Positions 45,402-56,409 of a DNA stretch of 64,000 bases are shown one piece after another. Positions within the stretch are counted from its first letter, which is position 1. Each line of letters opens with the position of its first letter. The notes beneath the pieces were generated by a model. That model did not search any database. It was not told the DNA's origin and was given only the letters and a program-made list of their open reading frames with translations. The stretch is from Acinetobacter gerneri DSM 14967 = CIP 107464 = MTCC 9824. GTDB taxonomy: Bacteria; Pseudomonadota; Gammaproteobacteria; Pseudomonadales; Moraxellaceae. A program made the position numbers and the translations under genes. The DNA lies in assembly GCF_000368565.1 (NCBI RefSeq), contig NZ_KB849538.1, positions 120,001 through 184,000 on the forward strand, read 5' to 3'.

Positions 45402-46577
45402 ATGAAAATTTTCTGGTTTATTCCCACTCACGGTGATAGTCGCTATTTAGGTACGAGCAAAGGTGCACGTCAGGTCGATCATGCCTATATGAAGCAGATT
45501 GCCGTTGCTGTCGATAATCTAGGATATGAAGGCGTGCTGATTCCTACAGGACGTTCATGTGAAGATCCATGGCTCACGGCTGCAAGTTTGATTGATGCAA
45601 CTAAAAACCTAAAATTTTTGGTGGCATTACGTCCTGGAGTAACGACTCCTGCCTTGGCTGCACGTATGGCTTCAACTTTTGATCGTCTTTCAAATGGGCG
45701 TGTATTGCTCAACTTGGTCACAGGTGGCGACGAACAAGAGCTTAAAGGTGATGGCGTATATGAAGATCACGCAACACGTTATAAAACCGCTGCAGAATAT
45801 GTCAAAATTTGGCGTGAAATCCTGACTCGTTCACATACAGGCGAATCATTTACTTTTCACGGCGAACGCTTACATGTCGATGATGCAAAATTACTCTACC
45901 CACCGATTCAAAAACCATATCCACCGCTTTGGTTTGGTGGCTCATCAGACGATGCTGTAGAACTTGCCACAGATCAAGTGGATACCTATTTAACATGGGG
46001 CGAACCACCGGCTGCTGTCAAAGAAAAACTAGAAAATGTCAAAGCCAAAGCAGCTGCAAAAGGTCGCAAACTCAACTACGGTATCCGCTTACATGTCATC
46101 GTTCGTGAAACAAATCAAGAAGCATGGGCAGCGGCTGACGAACTGATCAAATATGTCGATGATGCCACTATTGCCGCAGCTCAAAAGAAATTTGCACAAA
46201 TGGATTCGGTGGGTCAGCGTCGCATGGCTGAACTACACAATGGTGATCGTTCAAAACTTGAAGTTTCACCAAACCTATGGGCAGGCGTAGGCTTAGTTCG
46301 AGGTGGTGCAGGTACTGCATTGGTCGGCGATCCTCAGACTGTTGCTGATCGTATCCAAGAATATGCTGATCTCGGTATCGATACCTTTATCTTCTCTGGT
46401 TATCCGCATCTAGAAGAATCAATCCGTTTTGCTGAATTGGTGTTCCCTCTCTTACCTCTTGCAACACGTGAAAAACTTACGCAACCCAACCTCACAGGTC
46501 CTTTCGGTGAAATTGTGGCAAACAATTATAGCGCTGATGAAAATAAGCAAACTAAACTTGCTAAGGAGCCTGCATGA
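45402..46577 (+). CDS. ssuD: FMNH2-dependent alkanesulfonate monooxygenase SsuD
   Basis: Splits alkanesulfonates to aldehyde and sulfite with reduced flavin, releasing sulfur. The 391-residue protein begins [57 protein letters not shown], with the active-site Cys in GRSCEDPW and HGDSRYLG typical of Ssu[24 protein letters not shown] and [24 protein letters not shown] complete the luciferase-like fold. No flavin reductase gene (ssuE) is present in the cluster, so reduced flavin must come from elsewhere. It overlaps ssuC by four bases. Confidence 0.97.
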   Translation: MKIFWFIPTHGDSRYLGTSKGARQVDHAYMKQIAVAVDNLGYEGVLIPTGRSCEDPWLTAASLIDATKNLKFLVALRPGVTTPALAARMASTFDRLSNGRVLLNLVTGGDEQELKGDGVYEDHATRYKTAAEYVKIWREILTRSHTGESFTFHGERLHVDDAKLLYPPIQKPYPPLWFGGSSDDAVELATDQVDTYLTWGEPPAAVKEKLENVKAKAAAKGRKLNYGIRLHVIVRETNQEAWAAADELIKYVDDATIAAAQKKFAQMDSVGQRRMAELHNGDRSKLEVSPNLWAGVGLVRGGAGTALVGDPQTVADRIQEYADLGIDTFIFSGYPHLEESIRFAELVFPLLPLATREKLTQPNLTGPFGEIVANNYSADENKQTKLAKEPA

Positions 46578-47383
46578 GTGTGACATCAACGGCGAAGGGT
46601 TCCAGCGTTTCACGTGGAACTCGGCAGCTTGGGCAGCGCTTGCTGCCTTGGCTAGTGCCCATTCTATTGATCGCGATCTGGCAAATTGCCTCAAGCACAG
46701 GATTATTGGAAAGCCGCATACTCCCTGCGCCTACAGCAGTAGTGAGCGCATTCTGGAGTTTATTGGTAAGCGGTGAACTCTGGCAACATGTCAGAGTCAG
46801 TGCAGGACGTGCGCTTTTAGGCTTACTGATCGGTGGCGGGCTTGGATTGATTTTAGGGCTATTGAATGGCTCATCCAAAACAGCGTCCACTTTGCTAGAT
46901 ACCACCTTGCAAATGATCCGAAATATCCCTGCTTTAGCATTGATTCCATTGGTTATTTTATGGTTCGGCATAGATGAATCTGCCAAATTATTTTTGGTGG
47001 CAATCGGGGTGTTTTTCCCGATTTATATCAATACCTATCATGGTATCCGCGCTGTCGATCCACAATTGATCGAAATGGGCAAAAGCTACGGACTGACACG
47101 TTGGCAACTCTACAAAGAGATTATTTTACCGGGTGCTATGCCCTCTATTTTAGTCGGTCTGCGTTTTGCACTTGGTCTGGTTTGGGTACTCCTGATCGTA
47201 GCTGAAACCATCTCAGCACAGTCAGGCATTGGCTACATGACCATGAATGCTCGTGAATTTTTACAAACAGACATCGTACTGGTCGGTATCTTACTTTATG
47301 CCCTGCTAGGCAAGCTTGCAGATGTATTGGCTCAGGCTTTAGAAAAATACCTCCTGCGCTGGCATTCAGGTTATCAAAAATAA
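46574..47383 (+). CDS. ssuC: Sulfonate ABC transporter permease SsuC
   Basis: A 269-residue inner-membrane permease with about six helices. It has the binding-protein-dependent transport signature around [25 protein letters not shown] and the EAA-like loop [55 protein letters not shown]. The start overlaps the ssuD stop as ATGA, so the two are translationally coupled. Together with SsuB and the two binding proteins it imports sulfonates. Confidence 0.95.
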   Translation: MSVTSTAKGSSVSRGTRQLGQRLLPWLVPILLIAIWQIASSTGLLESRILPAPTAVVSAFWSLLVSGELWQHVRVSAGRALLGLLIGGGLGLILGLLNGSSKTASTLLDTTLQMIRNIPALALIPLVILWFGIDESAKLFLVAIGVFFPIYINTYHGIRAVDPQLIEMGKSYGLTRWQLYKEIILPGAMPSILVGLRFALGLVWVLLIVAETISAQSGIGYMTMNAREFLQTDIVLVGILLYALLGKLADVLAQALEKYLLRWHSGYQK

Positions 47384-47395
47384 AAGGAAGCTAAA

Positions 47396-48193
47396 ATGAC
47401 AGATTTAAGCGTAAGCCAATTTGTAAATGATCTTGCTCCTGTAGAGTCACAGAACACGGCGGATAATCGCAAAGTTGGCGCAGAAATATTCATTGAAAAA
47501 TTACATAAATTTTACGGTGATGTAAAAGTTCTAGAAGATTTGGATCTCAATATCCAAGCTGGAGAGTTTATCGCGATCGTGGGGCGTAGTGGTTGCGGTA
47601 AAAGTACCCTACTTCGTCTCATTGCAGACCTTGAACAAGCCAGCTATGGTGAAATCAAATTTAGATCAACTGAAAACTTTCGTGAAGGCATCACTTCAGA
47701 CGATATACGCGTCATGTTCCAAGATCCACGCCTACTCCCTTGGAAAAATATTCTGGAAAATGTGCAGCTTGGATTAAAAAAACAGCAACATGAAAAAGCA
47801 GCACAACTTTTAGAAAAAGTAGGTTTGCAAGAAAAATCAAAACTTTGGCCATCACAGCTTTCGGGTGGACAACGTCAGCGCTCAGCTTTGGCACGGGCAC
47901 TTTCGCACACACCGCGTATTTTGCTTTTGGATGAGCCATTGGGTGCTTTAGATGCACTGACCCGTCTGGAGATGCAAAACCTGATTGAGAAATTGTGGCT
48001 AGAACAAGGTTTTACAACGATCTTAGTGACCCATGATGTAAGTGAAGCAGTGCAGTTGGCAGACCGTATTATCTTGTTAGATAAAGGGCACATTCGCCAG
48101 CAGTTTAAAGTTGAGTTAAATAGACCTCGTAAGAAAAATGCCCAATTTGCCGAGCTAGAACAGCAAGTTCTTGATGCCGTTCTTGCAACATAA
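47396..48193 (+). CDS. ssuB: Sulfonate ABC transporter ATPase SsuB
   Basis: A 265-residue ATP-binding subunit: Walker [18 protein letters not shown]-loop [18 protein letters not shown], signature [17 protein letters not shown], Walker [18 protein letters not shown] and the H-loop [15 protein letters not shown]. About 30 residues precede the first beta strand ([20 protein letters not shown]), a longer N-terminus than usual but typical of SsuB variants. Last gene of the operon, followed by a terminator-like hairpin. Confidence 0.95.
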   Translation: MTDLSVSQFVNDLAPVESQNTADNRKVGAEIFIEKLHKFYGDVKVLEDLDLNIQAGEFIAIVGRSGCGKSTLLRLIADLEQASYGEIKFRSTENFREGITSDDIRVMFQDPRLLPWKNILENVQLGLKKQQHEKAAQLLEKVGLQEKSKLWPSQLSGGQRQRSALARALSHTPRILLLDEPLGALDALTRLEMQNLIEKLWLEQGFTTILVTHDVSEAVQLADRIILLDKGHIRQQFKVELNRPRKKNAQFAELEQQVLDAVLAT

Positions 48194-48217
48194 TGCCAAT
48201 TATTTACGAGAAAAGGC

Positions 48218-48252
48218 AACGGTATTTTGATTTTTTACAAAATGCCGTTTTT
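48218..48252 (+). terminator. Terminator after ssuB
   Basis: AACGGTATTTTG and CAAAATGCCGTT pair around a T-rich loop, followed by TTT, 25 bases after the ssuB stop. Confidence 0.85.
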
Positions 48253-48551
48253 AACAAAAAATAATAGATTTTTCATATTATTAATTTCACCATACACACA
48301 CGAAACTTGCTATATAAATTTAAAAAATGGTTATAGAAAATTTATTTATTTTTCAAATATATGTGCAACATAAATTGAGTTTTCACAGAATGTAATCACC
48401 TACAAAAAATAGTGTTTTTCGGTTGCACATATAATGGACAAATTTCATAATAAATACGTAAAATAAATAAAAAATACGACATTCACTGTGCACAAATCAA
48501 ACAATTTACCGTACAATTTAGGCTTCAACTTTTTATTTTTTTATTTTTGAA
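48253..48551. promoter_or_regulatory. Control region of the RutR-like regulator, with a 12-base inverted repeat
   Basis: Extremely AT-rich gap. TATATGTGCAAC (48358-48369) and its exact complement GTTGCACATATA (48422-48433) face each other across 52 bases, and GTGCAC recurs near 48488. These could be binding sites of the regulator that follows. No other frame is supported. Confidence 0.55.
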
Positions 48552-49163
48552 ATGGAACAAAAAAAGAGTACTCAAAAACGTCAGCAACTTTTAAACGCTG
48601 CTTTAGATGTTTTCTCCCAATATGGCTTTTCTGGTGCAAGCCTTGATGAAATTGCCCAGCTAGCTGAAATGCACAAGTCGAATATTTTCTATTACTATGA
48701 AAATAAGGAGGCTTTGTATGTTGAGGTGTTAACAACGATGATGCAAAAGTGGCTTGCGCCACTACAAATGCTCGAAGCAGATATGGAACCTGTCCAAGCC
48801 TTGGGACAATATTTAGCGCAAAAGATTGAGGTTTCTCGTACTCAACCTAAAGCGTCTAAATTGTTTGCACTTGAAGTCATTCAGGGTGCGCCACATATCT
48901 TGAACATTTTAAAAGGTCCTTTGAAAAAATTGTTTAAACGCAAAGCAAAGGTCATTTCAAATTGGCAAGAACAAGGCAAAATTACCGATCAGATTGATGC
49001 TGAATTGTTAATTATCAATTTATGGGCTTTAACGCAAAACTATGCGGATTTCGGCACACAAATTGAAATGGTCACAGGTAAAACATTACGTAATAAAAGT
49101 ATGTATCAGCGCACGATCGAACATACTGTACATCTCGTTTTGTACGGCGTCGTTCCACGTTAA
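48552..49163 (+). CDS. TetR-family regulator, RutR-like
   Basis: A 203-residue regulator with the helix-turn-helix LLNAALDVFSQYGFSGASLDEIAQLAEMHKSNIFYYYENKEALY and a C-terminal half like the YcdC/RutR group (SKLFALEVIQGAPHILNILKGPLKKL, INLWALTQNYADFGTQIEMVTGK). E. coli RutR responds to pyrimidines; here proximity to the sulfonate operon or its own palindromic upstream repeat may indicate other targets. There is no clear ribosome-binding site before the ATG. Ligand unknown. Confidence 0.86.
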   Translation: MEQKKSTQKRQQLLNAALDVFSQYGFSGASLDEIAQLAEMHKSNIFYYYENKEALYVEVLTTMMQKWLAPLQMLEADMEPVQALGQYLAQKIEVSRTQPKASKLFALEVIQGAPHILNILKGPLKKLFKRKAKVISNWQEQGKITDQIDAELLIINLWALTQNYADFGTQIEMVTGKTLRNKSMYQRTIEHTVHLVLYGVVPR

Positions 49164-49202
49164 TTTTATTTTTAATGTAAATAAATAATCCAGTATTGTT
49201 TA

Positions 49203-49245
49203 TTTTGGCATACGACCATAGACTTCTATGGTCGCCAAACTTTTT
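49203..49245. terminator. Terminator between convergent tetR and nucleosidase genes
   Basis: TTTGG(cata)CGACCATAGA-ct-TCTATGGTCGCCAAA, a 10-base perfect stem with an outer five-base extension, followed by TTTTTATTTT. Confidence 0.9.
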
Positions 49246-49260
49246 ATTTTACAGCTCGAT

Positions 49261-49827
49261 TTATTTTAAATTTAAATATAATCCCAATAATTTATGCGCA
49301 CCAAGTAGCAAATTCTCTTCCCAATCTAAATGCGCAGTATCATCCGCACCATCCGTAATGTATTTCACCGAAATCAAACGTACATCCAGTTTTTTACACA
49401 CTTTTGCGATCGCATACCCCTCCATGTCTACCAAATTGCAGGCAACTTTGGGCTGTGATGTTTCAAAACTATCACCAGTACCGCAAATCCCTTGGTTTAG
49501 CTCTAAAAAATACGGCTCAAGATCAATCGCAGCAGGATAATGCTCATCCATCGGCGTGACACCAACCTCAAAGCCAAGCGGAGAAACATCCATATCACGT
49601 TGCACAAATTGGCTGACTTCAACCAGTTCGTGTGCTTTAAAGGTAGAGCTTCCGGCACTACCCAAATTGATAAGCGTCTTACATCCCGTTTTTTGGATCA
49701 CTTCAAATGCTTTAAATGCAGCATTGACCTTGCCCACACCACTATAGTGAACATCAATATTTTGTTGCTCAAATAAACCTTTAGATTCACTCGGCAAAGC
49801 CATAATTAAAGCAGAAGAATTTTTCAT
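49261..49827 (-). CDS. 5'-methylthioadenosine/S-adenosylhomocysteine nucleosidase-like protein
   Basis: A 188-residue nucleoside-phosphorylase-fold protein. It starts MKNSSALIMALPSESKGLF and has VHYSGVGKVNAAFKAFEVI, LINLGSAGSSTFKAHELVEV, GICGTGDSFET, VDMEGYAIAKVC (ribose-binding Met-Glu) and SVKYITDGADDTAHLDW, whose Asp would protonate the purine. At 188 residues it is shorter than typical MTAN (about 230), so whether the substrate is MTA, SAH or another nucleoside is not certain. The start at 49827 removes 16 hydrophobic residues of a longer frame. Confidence 0.82.
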   Translation of the reverse strand: MKNSSALIMALPSESKGLFEQQNIDVHYSGVGKVNAAFKAFEVIQKTGCKTLINLGSAGSSTFKAHELVEVSQFVQRDMDVSPLGFEVGVTPMDEHYPAAIDLEPYFLELNQGICGTGDSFETSQPKVACNLVDMEGYAIAKVCKKLDVRLISVKYITDGADDTAHLDWEENLLLGAHKLLGLYLNLK

Positions 49828-50033
49828 GAAATATGCCAATAGAAAAGTCAGGATATTTAAGGGGAAAATAACCAAAGGTGCAAATGTTTAAGGTGATTAT
49901 TCCCCAAAGCTAAATTTTTGCCTACAGCGAGATTCAACGACGCAATAACAACCTAAATCTTAGCCCATTAAAAAAGCCACCTTCCCCATGCCCAGAAAAG
50001 ATCGCTTTTTTAACTTTGTAGGCTTAACAGACC

Positions 50034-51170
50034 CTAACCTTGTTGTTTCTCCAAAAACGTTTTTAAACATGGAGAGAAAAATAAATTACCACGATACAAC
50101 GCTTTCAATGTTTTCGTCATCACAATGATCCAGAGCAACATCAACACAGCCGCACAAAGCAAACCAAAGACATGAATAAACTGAACTTGAGTTTGATGAG
50201 CCAAATTAAAAATAGCCAAGGTAAAGACACCGAGTGGGAAGGTTAAGCCCCACCAACCGAGATTGAAAGGCAAGCCATTTTTCGCCAATTTCAAAGTAAT
50301 CAAAATCGCGATACTAAACCACCAACACCCAAAACCCAGCAAAATCAAGCTTGCCATGATGCCACCAAGATGGAAAAACTCACCGATCTGCATCATATTG
50401 AAGTGGATTAAGATTCGTGTCGCTTGCTCACCCAACACCAACAGTGCCAACGCGCCAGTCCCGATTGGACCAAGTGCTAACCAACCTGTAATCGCCAAAT
50501 CCTGACTTGGAATTTTATGCAGTGCCAAACGCAACATTAAAATGCTCAATACAGCAAAAGCAGGCAGAACAGATACACCCCAGAGCATATAGCTTGCAAA
50601 TAAAATCCATAGACTTTCAGCATTTGCAGGTAAATGCGCCAACAATAAACCCGCTGAAGTTGCAGTGACCTCACAAGCGACGATCGGCAATAACCACATC
50701 GCAGTCATCGTATGCAAAGCATGATCTTGTTTGGTGTACATAAAAAATGGAACAAATACCCCAATCAATATCGCCAAGATAAAGTCGATATACCAAAGAC
50801 TGTGTGCGATTTGAATCGCTACATCACCGAAAATGCCGATACCAAACTTTAAAAAGCCATTAATGACCGTTGCTAAGCCCATTGGGATTGCGCCTAAAAA
50901 CAAAGCCATACTTGGATGCGAGAAAATTTGTTTTGCTTCTTGAGGATAAATGAACCAACGCAACAAATACAGAATGCTAAATGCGATAAATAAAAAACTA
51001 TTTAATTGCCATAATAATGTCGCGATTTCCCATAAAGCCCCCTGAGCAAATGGAAATTCTGGTAAAATCAGTGCGACAACCCCTGTACCCATCGTCACTG
51101 TAAACCAGTTTGGGGTAAATTGGCGGATCACATCACGGCTATCTTCAAGTTGGTAAAATGGCATTTTCAT
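50034..51170 (-). CDS. TDT/SLAC1-family membrane transporter (tellurite-resistance / dicarboxylate type)
   Basis: A 378-residue membrane protein with about ten helices. The start reads FTPNWFTVTMGTGVVALILPEFPF, a TehA/Mae1/SLAC1 hallmark, and WLALGPIGTGALALLVLGEQA and GWWGLTFPLGVFTLAIFNL are typical of helices later in the fold. Family members are anion channels or exporters (malate, tellurite-related, fungal sulfite export by SSU1). The substrate is unknown; sulfite export beside a sulfonate-desulfonation operon is possible but not supported further. AGGA precedes the ATG. Confidence 0.87.
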   Translation of the reverse strand: MKMPFYQLEDSRDVIRQFTPNWFTVTMGTGVVALILPEFPFAQGALWEIATLLWQLNSFLFIAFSILYLLRWFIYPQEAKQIFSHPSMALFLGAIPMGLATVINGFLKFGIGIFGDVAIQIAHSLWYIDFILAILIGVFVPFFMYTKQDHALHTMTAMWLLPIVACEVTATSAGLLLAHLPANAESLWILFASYMLWGVSVLPAFAVLSILMLRLALHKIPSQDLAITGWLALGPIGTGALALLVLGEQATRILIHFNMMQIGEFFHLGGIMASLILLGFGCWWFSIAILITLKLAKNGLPFNLGWWGLTFPLGVFTLAIFNLAHQTQVQFIHVFGLLCAAVLMLLWIIVMTKTLKALYRGNLFFSPCLKTFLEKQQG

Positions 51171-51375
51171 CGCTTAAATCCTCATAGAAGCTGATGAATT
51201 GATTTTAACCAGTATTAATTATAAGAAAAATTGATTTATTTTTATAAAATGTATCAGTAAAATTGATTTACATTAAATTCTTTCTAATTTTTTTGAGTAA
51301 AAACACAACAACAAGACGAAATTGTGAGATTATGGCAATATATATCCTTTCAAATTTATAGCCTATTTTGAAATC

Positions 51376-52377
51376 ATGAAGCTGTTACGTCTAAATGCGT
51401 TATCTCCCGAATTAAAATTGCCGAAAACCGCGATCACGATTGGTAATTTTGACGGCGTCCATTTGGGACATCAAGCCATGATTTCTCAACTTAAAGAAAT
51501 TGCGGCTGCACAAAATCTAAAAACATTGGTGATGGTCTTTGAACCTCAACCTCTCGAATTTTTTAAAGGCTATGAAGCACCACCTCGTATCTCATCTTTG
51601 CGTGAAAAAGTTGAATATTTAACTGAGCTTGGTGTGGATTACATTGTCATTGCCAAATTTAATAATCAATTTCGTAGTCTAAGCGCAGAAGACTTTGCCA
51701 ATATTTTAAAAAATAAACTGAATGCTCAAAGTCTAGTTTTGGGTGATGATTTTCATTTTGGTAAAGACCGTCAAGGCAATAGCGAATTTTTAAAACAATA
51801 TGGCTTTGCTGTGACCAACCTCAACACGGTTGAGTTTGATGGTGAACGTGTTAGTTCAACCCGTGTCCGTCAAGTTTTACAAGCAGGCAATTTATCACTT
51901 GCTGCAAAATTATTGGGCCGTCCTTATAGCATGATTGGTCGTGTGCAATACGGCGATCAAATCGGACGTACCCTCAATTTTCCAACGATTAATGTGCGTT
52001 TAAACCGTCATAAACCGTGTTTAAGCGGCATTTATGGTGTCGAAGTGGTATGCGAAACTAGCGCATTAACCGCTAAAGTTGTAGCAGATTGTCCAGAAAA
52101 ATCGGGCATTGCTGGTTACCACCCTGAAAGTCTGTATGGTGCAGGACATGTTGGAACTCGCCCTGCGATCAAACAAGTACATCCTGAGTGGCGATTGGAA
52201 GTACATTTTCCTGAAGTTTCTGCTAATCTGTATGGCTTGTTAATGCGGGTGACGTTCCTTGACTATTTACATGGTGAACTGAACTATCCTTCGCTAGAAG
52301 CACTGCAAAAAGGGATTGATGATGATGTTGAGAAACTCCTTGAGTTTCGTCAAAACACCCCCCATTTCCCTTTTTAA
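51376..52377 (+). CDS. ribF: Bifunctional riboflavin kinase / FAD synthetase RibF
   Basis: Makes FMN and FAD from riboflavin. The 333-residue protein has an N-terminal nucleotidyltransferase domain (TAITIGNFDGVHLGHQAMI, PPRISSLREKVEYL, DDFHFGKDRQGN, VSSTRVRQVLQAGNL) and a C-terminal kinase domain (GRPYSMIGRVQYGDQIGRTLNFPTINVRL, GTRPAIKQVHPEWRLEVHF). It lies 63 bases before ileS, the usual gammaproteobacterial order ribF-ileS-lspA. Reading and length are normal. Confidence 0.97.
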   Translation: MKLLRLNALSPELKLPKTAITIGNFDGVHLGHQAMISQLKEIAAAQNLKTLVMVFEPQPLEFFKGYEAPPRISSLREKVEYLTELGVDYIVIAKFNNQFRSLSAEDFANILKNKLNAQSLVLGDDFHFGKDRQGNSEFLKQYGFAVTNLNTVEFDGERVSSTRVRQVLQAGNLSLAAKLLGRPYSMIGRVQYGDQIGRTLNFPTINVRLNRHKPCLSGIYGVEVVCETSALTAKVVADCPEKSGIAGYHPESLYGAGHVGTRPAIKQVHPEWRLEVHFPEVSANLYGLLMRVTFLDYLHGELNYPSLEALQKGIDDDVEKLLEFRQNTPHFPF

Positions 52378-52440
52378 ACCTTAATTTTTTATTGTAGAAC
52401 GTGTCAGCCTATATGCTGATTAAATTGGATGACAACTTGC

Positions 52441-55278
52441 ATGAGCGATAAGCAAACTCCTGAAAATGCAGTGGATTATAAAGCCACGCTGAACCTCCCA
52501 GGTACTGAATTTGCAATGAAAGCAAATCTAGCAGTACGTGAAGTGAAATGGTTAGAAGAGTGGTATGCCGACAACATTTATCAAGAGATTCGTGCTTCGC
52601 GTATTGGCAAGAAAAAATATGTGCTTCATGACGGTCCTCCATATGCAAATGGTCAGATCCATTTAGGTCATGCGGTAAACAAAGTCTTAAAAGATATTAT
52701 CGTTAAAAGTCGTACTATGGACGGCTTTGATGCACCGTATGTTCCGGGTTGGGACTGTCACGGTTTGCCGATTGAACTTAAAGTCGAAGAAAAAGTCGGT
52801 AAAGTCGGTGTTAAAGTTGATGCTTCAACCTTCCGTAAAGCTTGCCGTGAATATGCGATGAGTCAGGTTGAATTACAACGTAAAGACTTTATTCGTATGG
52901 GTGTTTTCGGTGATTGGCAACAACCCTACCTCACTATGAATTTCAAACAAGAAGCTGACATCGTTCGTGCTTTGGGTGAAATCGAAAAAGCGGGACATAT
53001 CCAACCGGGTCTCAAACCAGTGAACTGGTGTATGGACTGTGGTTCAGCACTTGCTGAAGCTGAAGTCGAATATGAAGACAAAAAATCTGATGCAATCGAC
53101 GTTGGTTTTGGTGTTGTAGATTTGGCTGATCTATCTGCGCGCGTAGGTGTAAGCGTTAGCGATCCTACCGACATCGTGATTTGGACCACAACACCTTGGA
53201 CGCTTCCTGCGAACCAAGCTGTGGCTTTGCATGCTGAAATTGATTATCAATTGGTTCAAGTACAAAGTGAACGTGGTCAACAAAACCTGATCTTGGCAAA
53301 AGATTTGGTTGAGTCAGCATGTGAACGTTACAAGCTTGAAAATCCAAAAGTATTGGCTGATTTTACAGGTAGCAAACTTGAAAATCTTCAACTTCAACAT
53401 CCACTGCTAGCTGAGCGCCAAGTACCTGTAATTTTGGGCGAACATGTCATCGCAACAAGTGGTACAGGTGCAGTACATACTGCGCCTGGACACGGTGTGG
53501 ACGATTATAAAGTTGGCTTAATCTATAACTTAAAAGTGGACAATCCAGTGGGCGGAAATGGTGTGTATTTACCTACAGCACCAATTTTTGCAGGCGAACA
53601 CATTTATAAAGCCAATCCAAAAATCATCGAAGCATTGAGCGTTGCTGGAAAACTTTGGGCACATAACCCAATCAAACACAGCTATCCACATTGCTGGCGT
53701 CATAAAACACCAATTATCTTCCGTGCTACACCACAATGGTTCATTAGCATGGATGAAAAAGGCTTACGTCAAGATGCTTTAAATGCGATTGAAAATGACA
53801 TCGGTTTTGTACCTGATTGGGGTAAAAACCGTATCGAATCAATGATCGAAGGTCGTCCAGATTGGTGTATCTCTCGTCAACGTACTTGGGGCGTGCCAAT
53901 TCCATTCTTCGTGCATAAAGACACCAATGAATTGCATCCTCGTACACCAGAATTGATCGAAGAAGTTGCTAAACTCATCGAGCAAGAAGGCATCGATGGT
54001 TGGTTCAATCGTGAAGCGAAAGACTTTATCGGTGCAGATGCTGAGCAGTATAACGCTGTTCGTGACACGCTCGACGTATGGTTTGACTCTGGAACAACGC
54101 ATTATGCAGTGCTTCGTCAACGTCCAGAATTGACCGATCCTGCTGATTTATATCTTGAAGGTTCTGACCAACACCGTGGTTGGTTCCAGTCTTCATTGTT
54201 GACTTCTATCGCGATTAACAAACGTGCGCCATATAAAGGTCTACTCACTCACGGTTTCGTTGTGGATGAGAAAGGTCGTAAGATGTCTAAATCATTGGGT
54301 AATATCATTACTCCTCAAGACATCATCAAAGATATGGGTGCTGATGGTTTACGTTTCTGGATTGCATCATCTGACTATCGTTATGAAATGACTGCAGGTA
54401 AAGAAATCTTTAGCCGTGCATCAGATGGTTATCGTCGTATCCGTAATACGCTGCGCTTCTTGCTTGCAAACTTAAATGGTTTCAAACCTTCAACTGATGC
54501 ATTGCCTGTAGATCAATTGATTGCACTCGATCAATACATCTTGCAACGTGCAGCTGAAGTACAAAAAACCATTCAGCAAGCCTACGAAGAAATGAATTTC
54601 CATATCGTATGTAGCGCATTGACCAATTTCTGTATCAATGATTTGGGTGGTTTCTACTTAGACATCATCAAAGATCGTCAATACACCACTAAAGCAGATT
54701 CTGTTGCGCGTCATTCTGCACAAACTGCGCTTTATCATATCGTTCAAGCTTTCGTGCGTTGGATGAGCCCGATCTTGAGCTTTACTGCACAAGAAGCGTG
54801 GCCATTGATCCCTGAACAAACTGAAAAATATGTATTTACTGCCGAATGGTATGACATTCCTGTTTCATCAAATGCAAACTTGGTTTCAGAAGCAGATTGG
54901 CAAACATTAATTCAAGTCAAATCAGCAGTAAATAAACAAATCGAAGCAGCACGTAATGCTAAACTGATCGGTAGTAATCTGTCTGCCAAAGTTGAACTTT
55001 GGGCAAATGCAGATTTACAAAAAGTATTAAACCAATTGGGTGATGAATTACGTTTTGTATTGATTACCTCACAAGCACTGGTACATGATTTTGCTGAACA
55101 AGGCGAAGCAACTGACATTGAAGGCTTACGTGTTCAAGTCTCTGCGGCTGATGGTGAAAAATGTGTACGCTGCTGGCATGTGCTTCCTGATGTAAATACA
55201 CATGTGGATCATCCTGGTTTATGTGGTCGTTGTATTATTAACGTCACGGGTCGTGGCGAAGAGAGAAAATATGCCTAA
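52441..55278 (+). CDS. ileS: Isoleucyl-tRNA synthetase IleS
   Basis: Charges tRNA-Ile. The 945-residue class I enzyme has the HIGH motif as HLGH in [24 protein letters not shown], the editing domain with [17 protein letters not shown] and [17 protein letters not shown] in [13 protein letters not shown], and a C-terminal zinc finger ([11 protein letters not shown], then CGRC). It is the bacterial type, not the mupirocin-resistant one. An earlier ATG at 52429 would add four residues; MSDKQTPEN at 52441 is taken. Its stop overlaps the lspA start by eight bases. Confidence 0.97.
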   Translation: MSDKQTPENAVDYKATLNLPGTEFAMKANLAVREVKWLEEWYADNIYQEIRASRIGKKKYVLHDGPPYANGQIHLGHAVNKVLKDIIVKSRTMDGFDAPYVPGWDCHGLPIELKVEEKVGKVGVKVDASTFRKACREYAMSQVELQRKDFIRMGVFGDWQQPYLTMNFKQEADIVRALGEIEKAGHIQPGLKPVNWCMDCGSALAEAEVEYEDKKSDAIDVGFGVVDLADLSARVGVSVSDPTDIVIWTTTPWTLPANQAVALHAEIDYQLVQVQSERGQQNLILAKDLVESACERYKLENPKVLADFTGSKLENLQLQHPLLAERQVPVILGEHVIATSGTGAVHTAPGHGVDDYKVGLIYNLKVDNPVGGNGVYLPTAPIFAGEHIYKANPKIIEALSVAGKLWAHNPIKHSYPHCWRHKTPIIFRATPQWFISMDEKGLRQDALNAIENDIGFVPDWGKNRIESMIEGRPDWCISRQRTWGVPIPFFVHKDTNELHPRTPELIEEVAKLIEQEGIDGWFNREAKDFIGADAEQYNAVRDTLDVWFDSGTTHYAVLRQRPELTDPADLYLEGSDQHRGWFQSSLLTSIAINKRAPYKGLLTHGFVVDEKGRKMSKSLGNIITPQDIIKDMGADGLRFWIASSDYRYEMTAGKEIFSRASDGYRRIRNTLRFLLANLNGFKPSTDALPVDQLIALDQYILQRAAEVQKTIQQAYEEMNFHIVCSALTNFCINDLGGFYLDIIKDRQYTTKADSVARHSAQTALYHIVQAFVRWMSPILSFTAQEAWPLIPEQTEKYVFTAEWYDIPVSSNANLVSEADWQTLIQVKSAVNKQIEAARNAKLIGSNLSAKVELWANADLQKVLNQLGDELRFVLITSQALVHDFAEQGEATDIEGLRVQVSAADGEKCVRCWHVLPDVNTHVDHPGLCGRCIINVTGRGEERKYA

Positions 55279-55819
55279 CCCTCAAAATAAAAAGGGCTTA
55301 TTTCAATTTTATCCGCACAATCTCATTTGGTTAGGGCTTGCTGTCCTAACGCTTGTGATTGATCAGTGGACTAAATATATTGCGAGTACGCATTTGGTTT
55401 ATGCAATATCTGAACCTGTGCTGCCCTTTTTAAATTGGACATTACTGCACAATACAGGTGCTGCATTTAGCTTTTTGTCCGATGCTGGAGGATGGCAAAG
55501 ATACTTATTTACAGGCTTGGCTGGTTTAGTATCCATTGTATTTATATTTTGGCTGATGCGTATGCCAAAACGCTCTGTCGTTTTAGCAGCAGCCATTGCA
55601 CTGATTTTAGGTGGTGCACTCGGCAATTTAATCGACCGCATTTACTTAGGTTATGTGGTTGATTTCATCCATGTGTTCTACCAAGATCATCATTTTCCTG
55701 CATTTAATATTGCAGATAGTGCGATCACACTTGGAACAATTTTATTGCTGATTGATACGTTCTTTTTAGAAAAGCAACGTATTCAACGTGCAGGCAATGC
55801 GGAAAGTAAAAATGACTGA
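55271..55819 (+). CDS. lspA: Lipoprotein signal peptidase LspA
   Basis: Removes signal peptides from prolipoproteins in the inner membrane. The 182-residue protein has four helices and the catalytic aspartates in [18 protein letters not shown] and [28 protein letters not shown] is also typical. The ATG lies inside the end of ileS (AAATATGCCTAA), and its own end overlaps fkpB, so all three genes are translationally coupled. The N-terminus is about fifteen residues longer than in E. coli. Confidence 0.97.
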   Translation: MPNPQNKKGLFQFYPHNLIWLGLAVLTLVIDQWTKYIASTHLVYAISEPVLPFLNWTLLHNTGAAFSFLSDAGGWQRYLFTGLAGLVSIVFIFWLMRMPKRSVVLAAAIALILGGALGNLIDRIYLGYVVDFIHVFYQDHHFPAFNIADSAITLGTILLLIDTFFLEKQRIQRAGNAESKND

Positions 55820-56294
55820 AATAATCAATCCCAATGATGAAACACGTGTAGCGGAAGGCTCTAAAGTTGATTTACATTTTTCAGTTGCGATTGAAAATGG
55901 TGTAGAAATCGACAATACCCGTGGCCGTGAAGAACCTGTGAGCTTAGTCATGGGCGATGGAAGTCTACTTCCTGGATTTGAAAAAGCATTATTTGGTTTA
56001 CGTGCAGGCGACCGTCGTACTGTTAGCTTGCCACCAGAAGAAGCGTTCGGTCCTTGGAATGCTGAAAATATCCAAACATTTGACACGGTTAAATTTGAAC
56101 AGCGTCCTATTATCGGGCACATGATCGAATTTGAAGACAAAGCTAAATCAAGTCTATTTGGCGTAGTGAAGTCGGTGAATGATGACATCACAGAGATTGA
56201 TTTCAATCACCCATTGGCAGGTAAAAATATTACTTTTGAAGTAGAAATTTTCAAAGTTACACCTGCTGGTCAGCAAGGCGTCAAATTGATGTAA
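55812..56294 (+). CDS. fkpB: FKBP-type peptidyl-prolyl isomerase FkpB (SlpA-like)
   Basis: Cytoplasmic isomerase of the SlyD/SlpA type. The 160-residue protein lacks a signal peptide and shows VDLHFSVAIENGVEIDNTRGREEPVSLVMGDGSLLPGFEKALFGLRAGDRRTVSLPPEEAFG, with the IF-domain insertion after it. It is the usual partner of ileS-lspA and overlaps lspA by eight bases. In many relatives ispH follows; here a strong terminator and a different gene follow instead. Confidence 0.94.
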   Translation: MTEIINPNDETRVAEGSKVDLHFSVAIENGVEIDNTRGREEPVSLVMGDGSLLPGFEKALFGLRAGDRRTVSLPPEEAFGPWNAENIQTFDTVKFEQRPIIGHMIEFEDKAKSSLFGVVKSVNDDITEIDFNHPLAGKNITFEVEIFKVTPAGQQGVKLM

Positions 56295-56352
56295 ATATTT
56301 AAAATACGTTCCAAGATCAGTTTTCAATATCAGATTGCTGATCCTAGAACAT

Positions 56353-56385
56353 AAAAAAGAGCCTGAATTCAGGCTCTTTTTTTAT
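56353..56385 (+). terminator. Terminator after fkpB
   Basis: AAAAAAGAGCCTGAATTCAGGCTCTTTTTTT, a perfect symmetric stem that can also end the leftward metP-metS transcript. Confidence 0.94.
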
Positions 56386-56409
56386 TTTAAAATGATGATT
56401 TTTTCAATA

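Noticed and set aside
50034..51170. Assignment of the TDT-family protein as a sulfite exporter serving the sulfonate operon
   Set aside because: Only family membership and loose proximity support this; two unrelated genes lie between.
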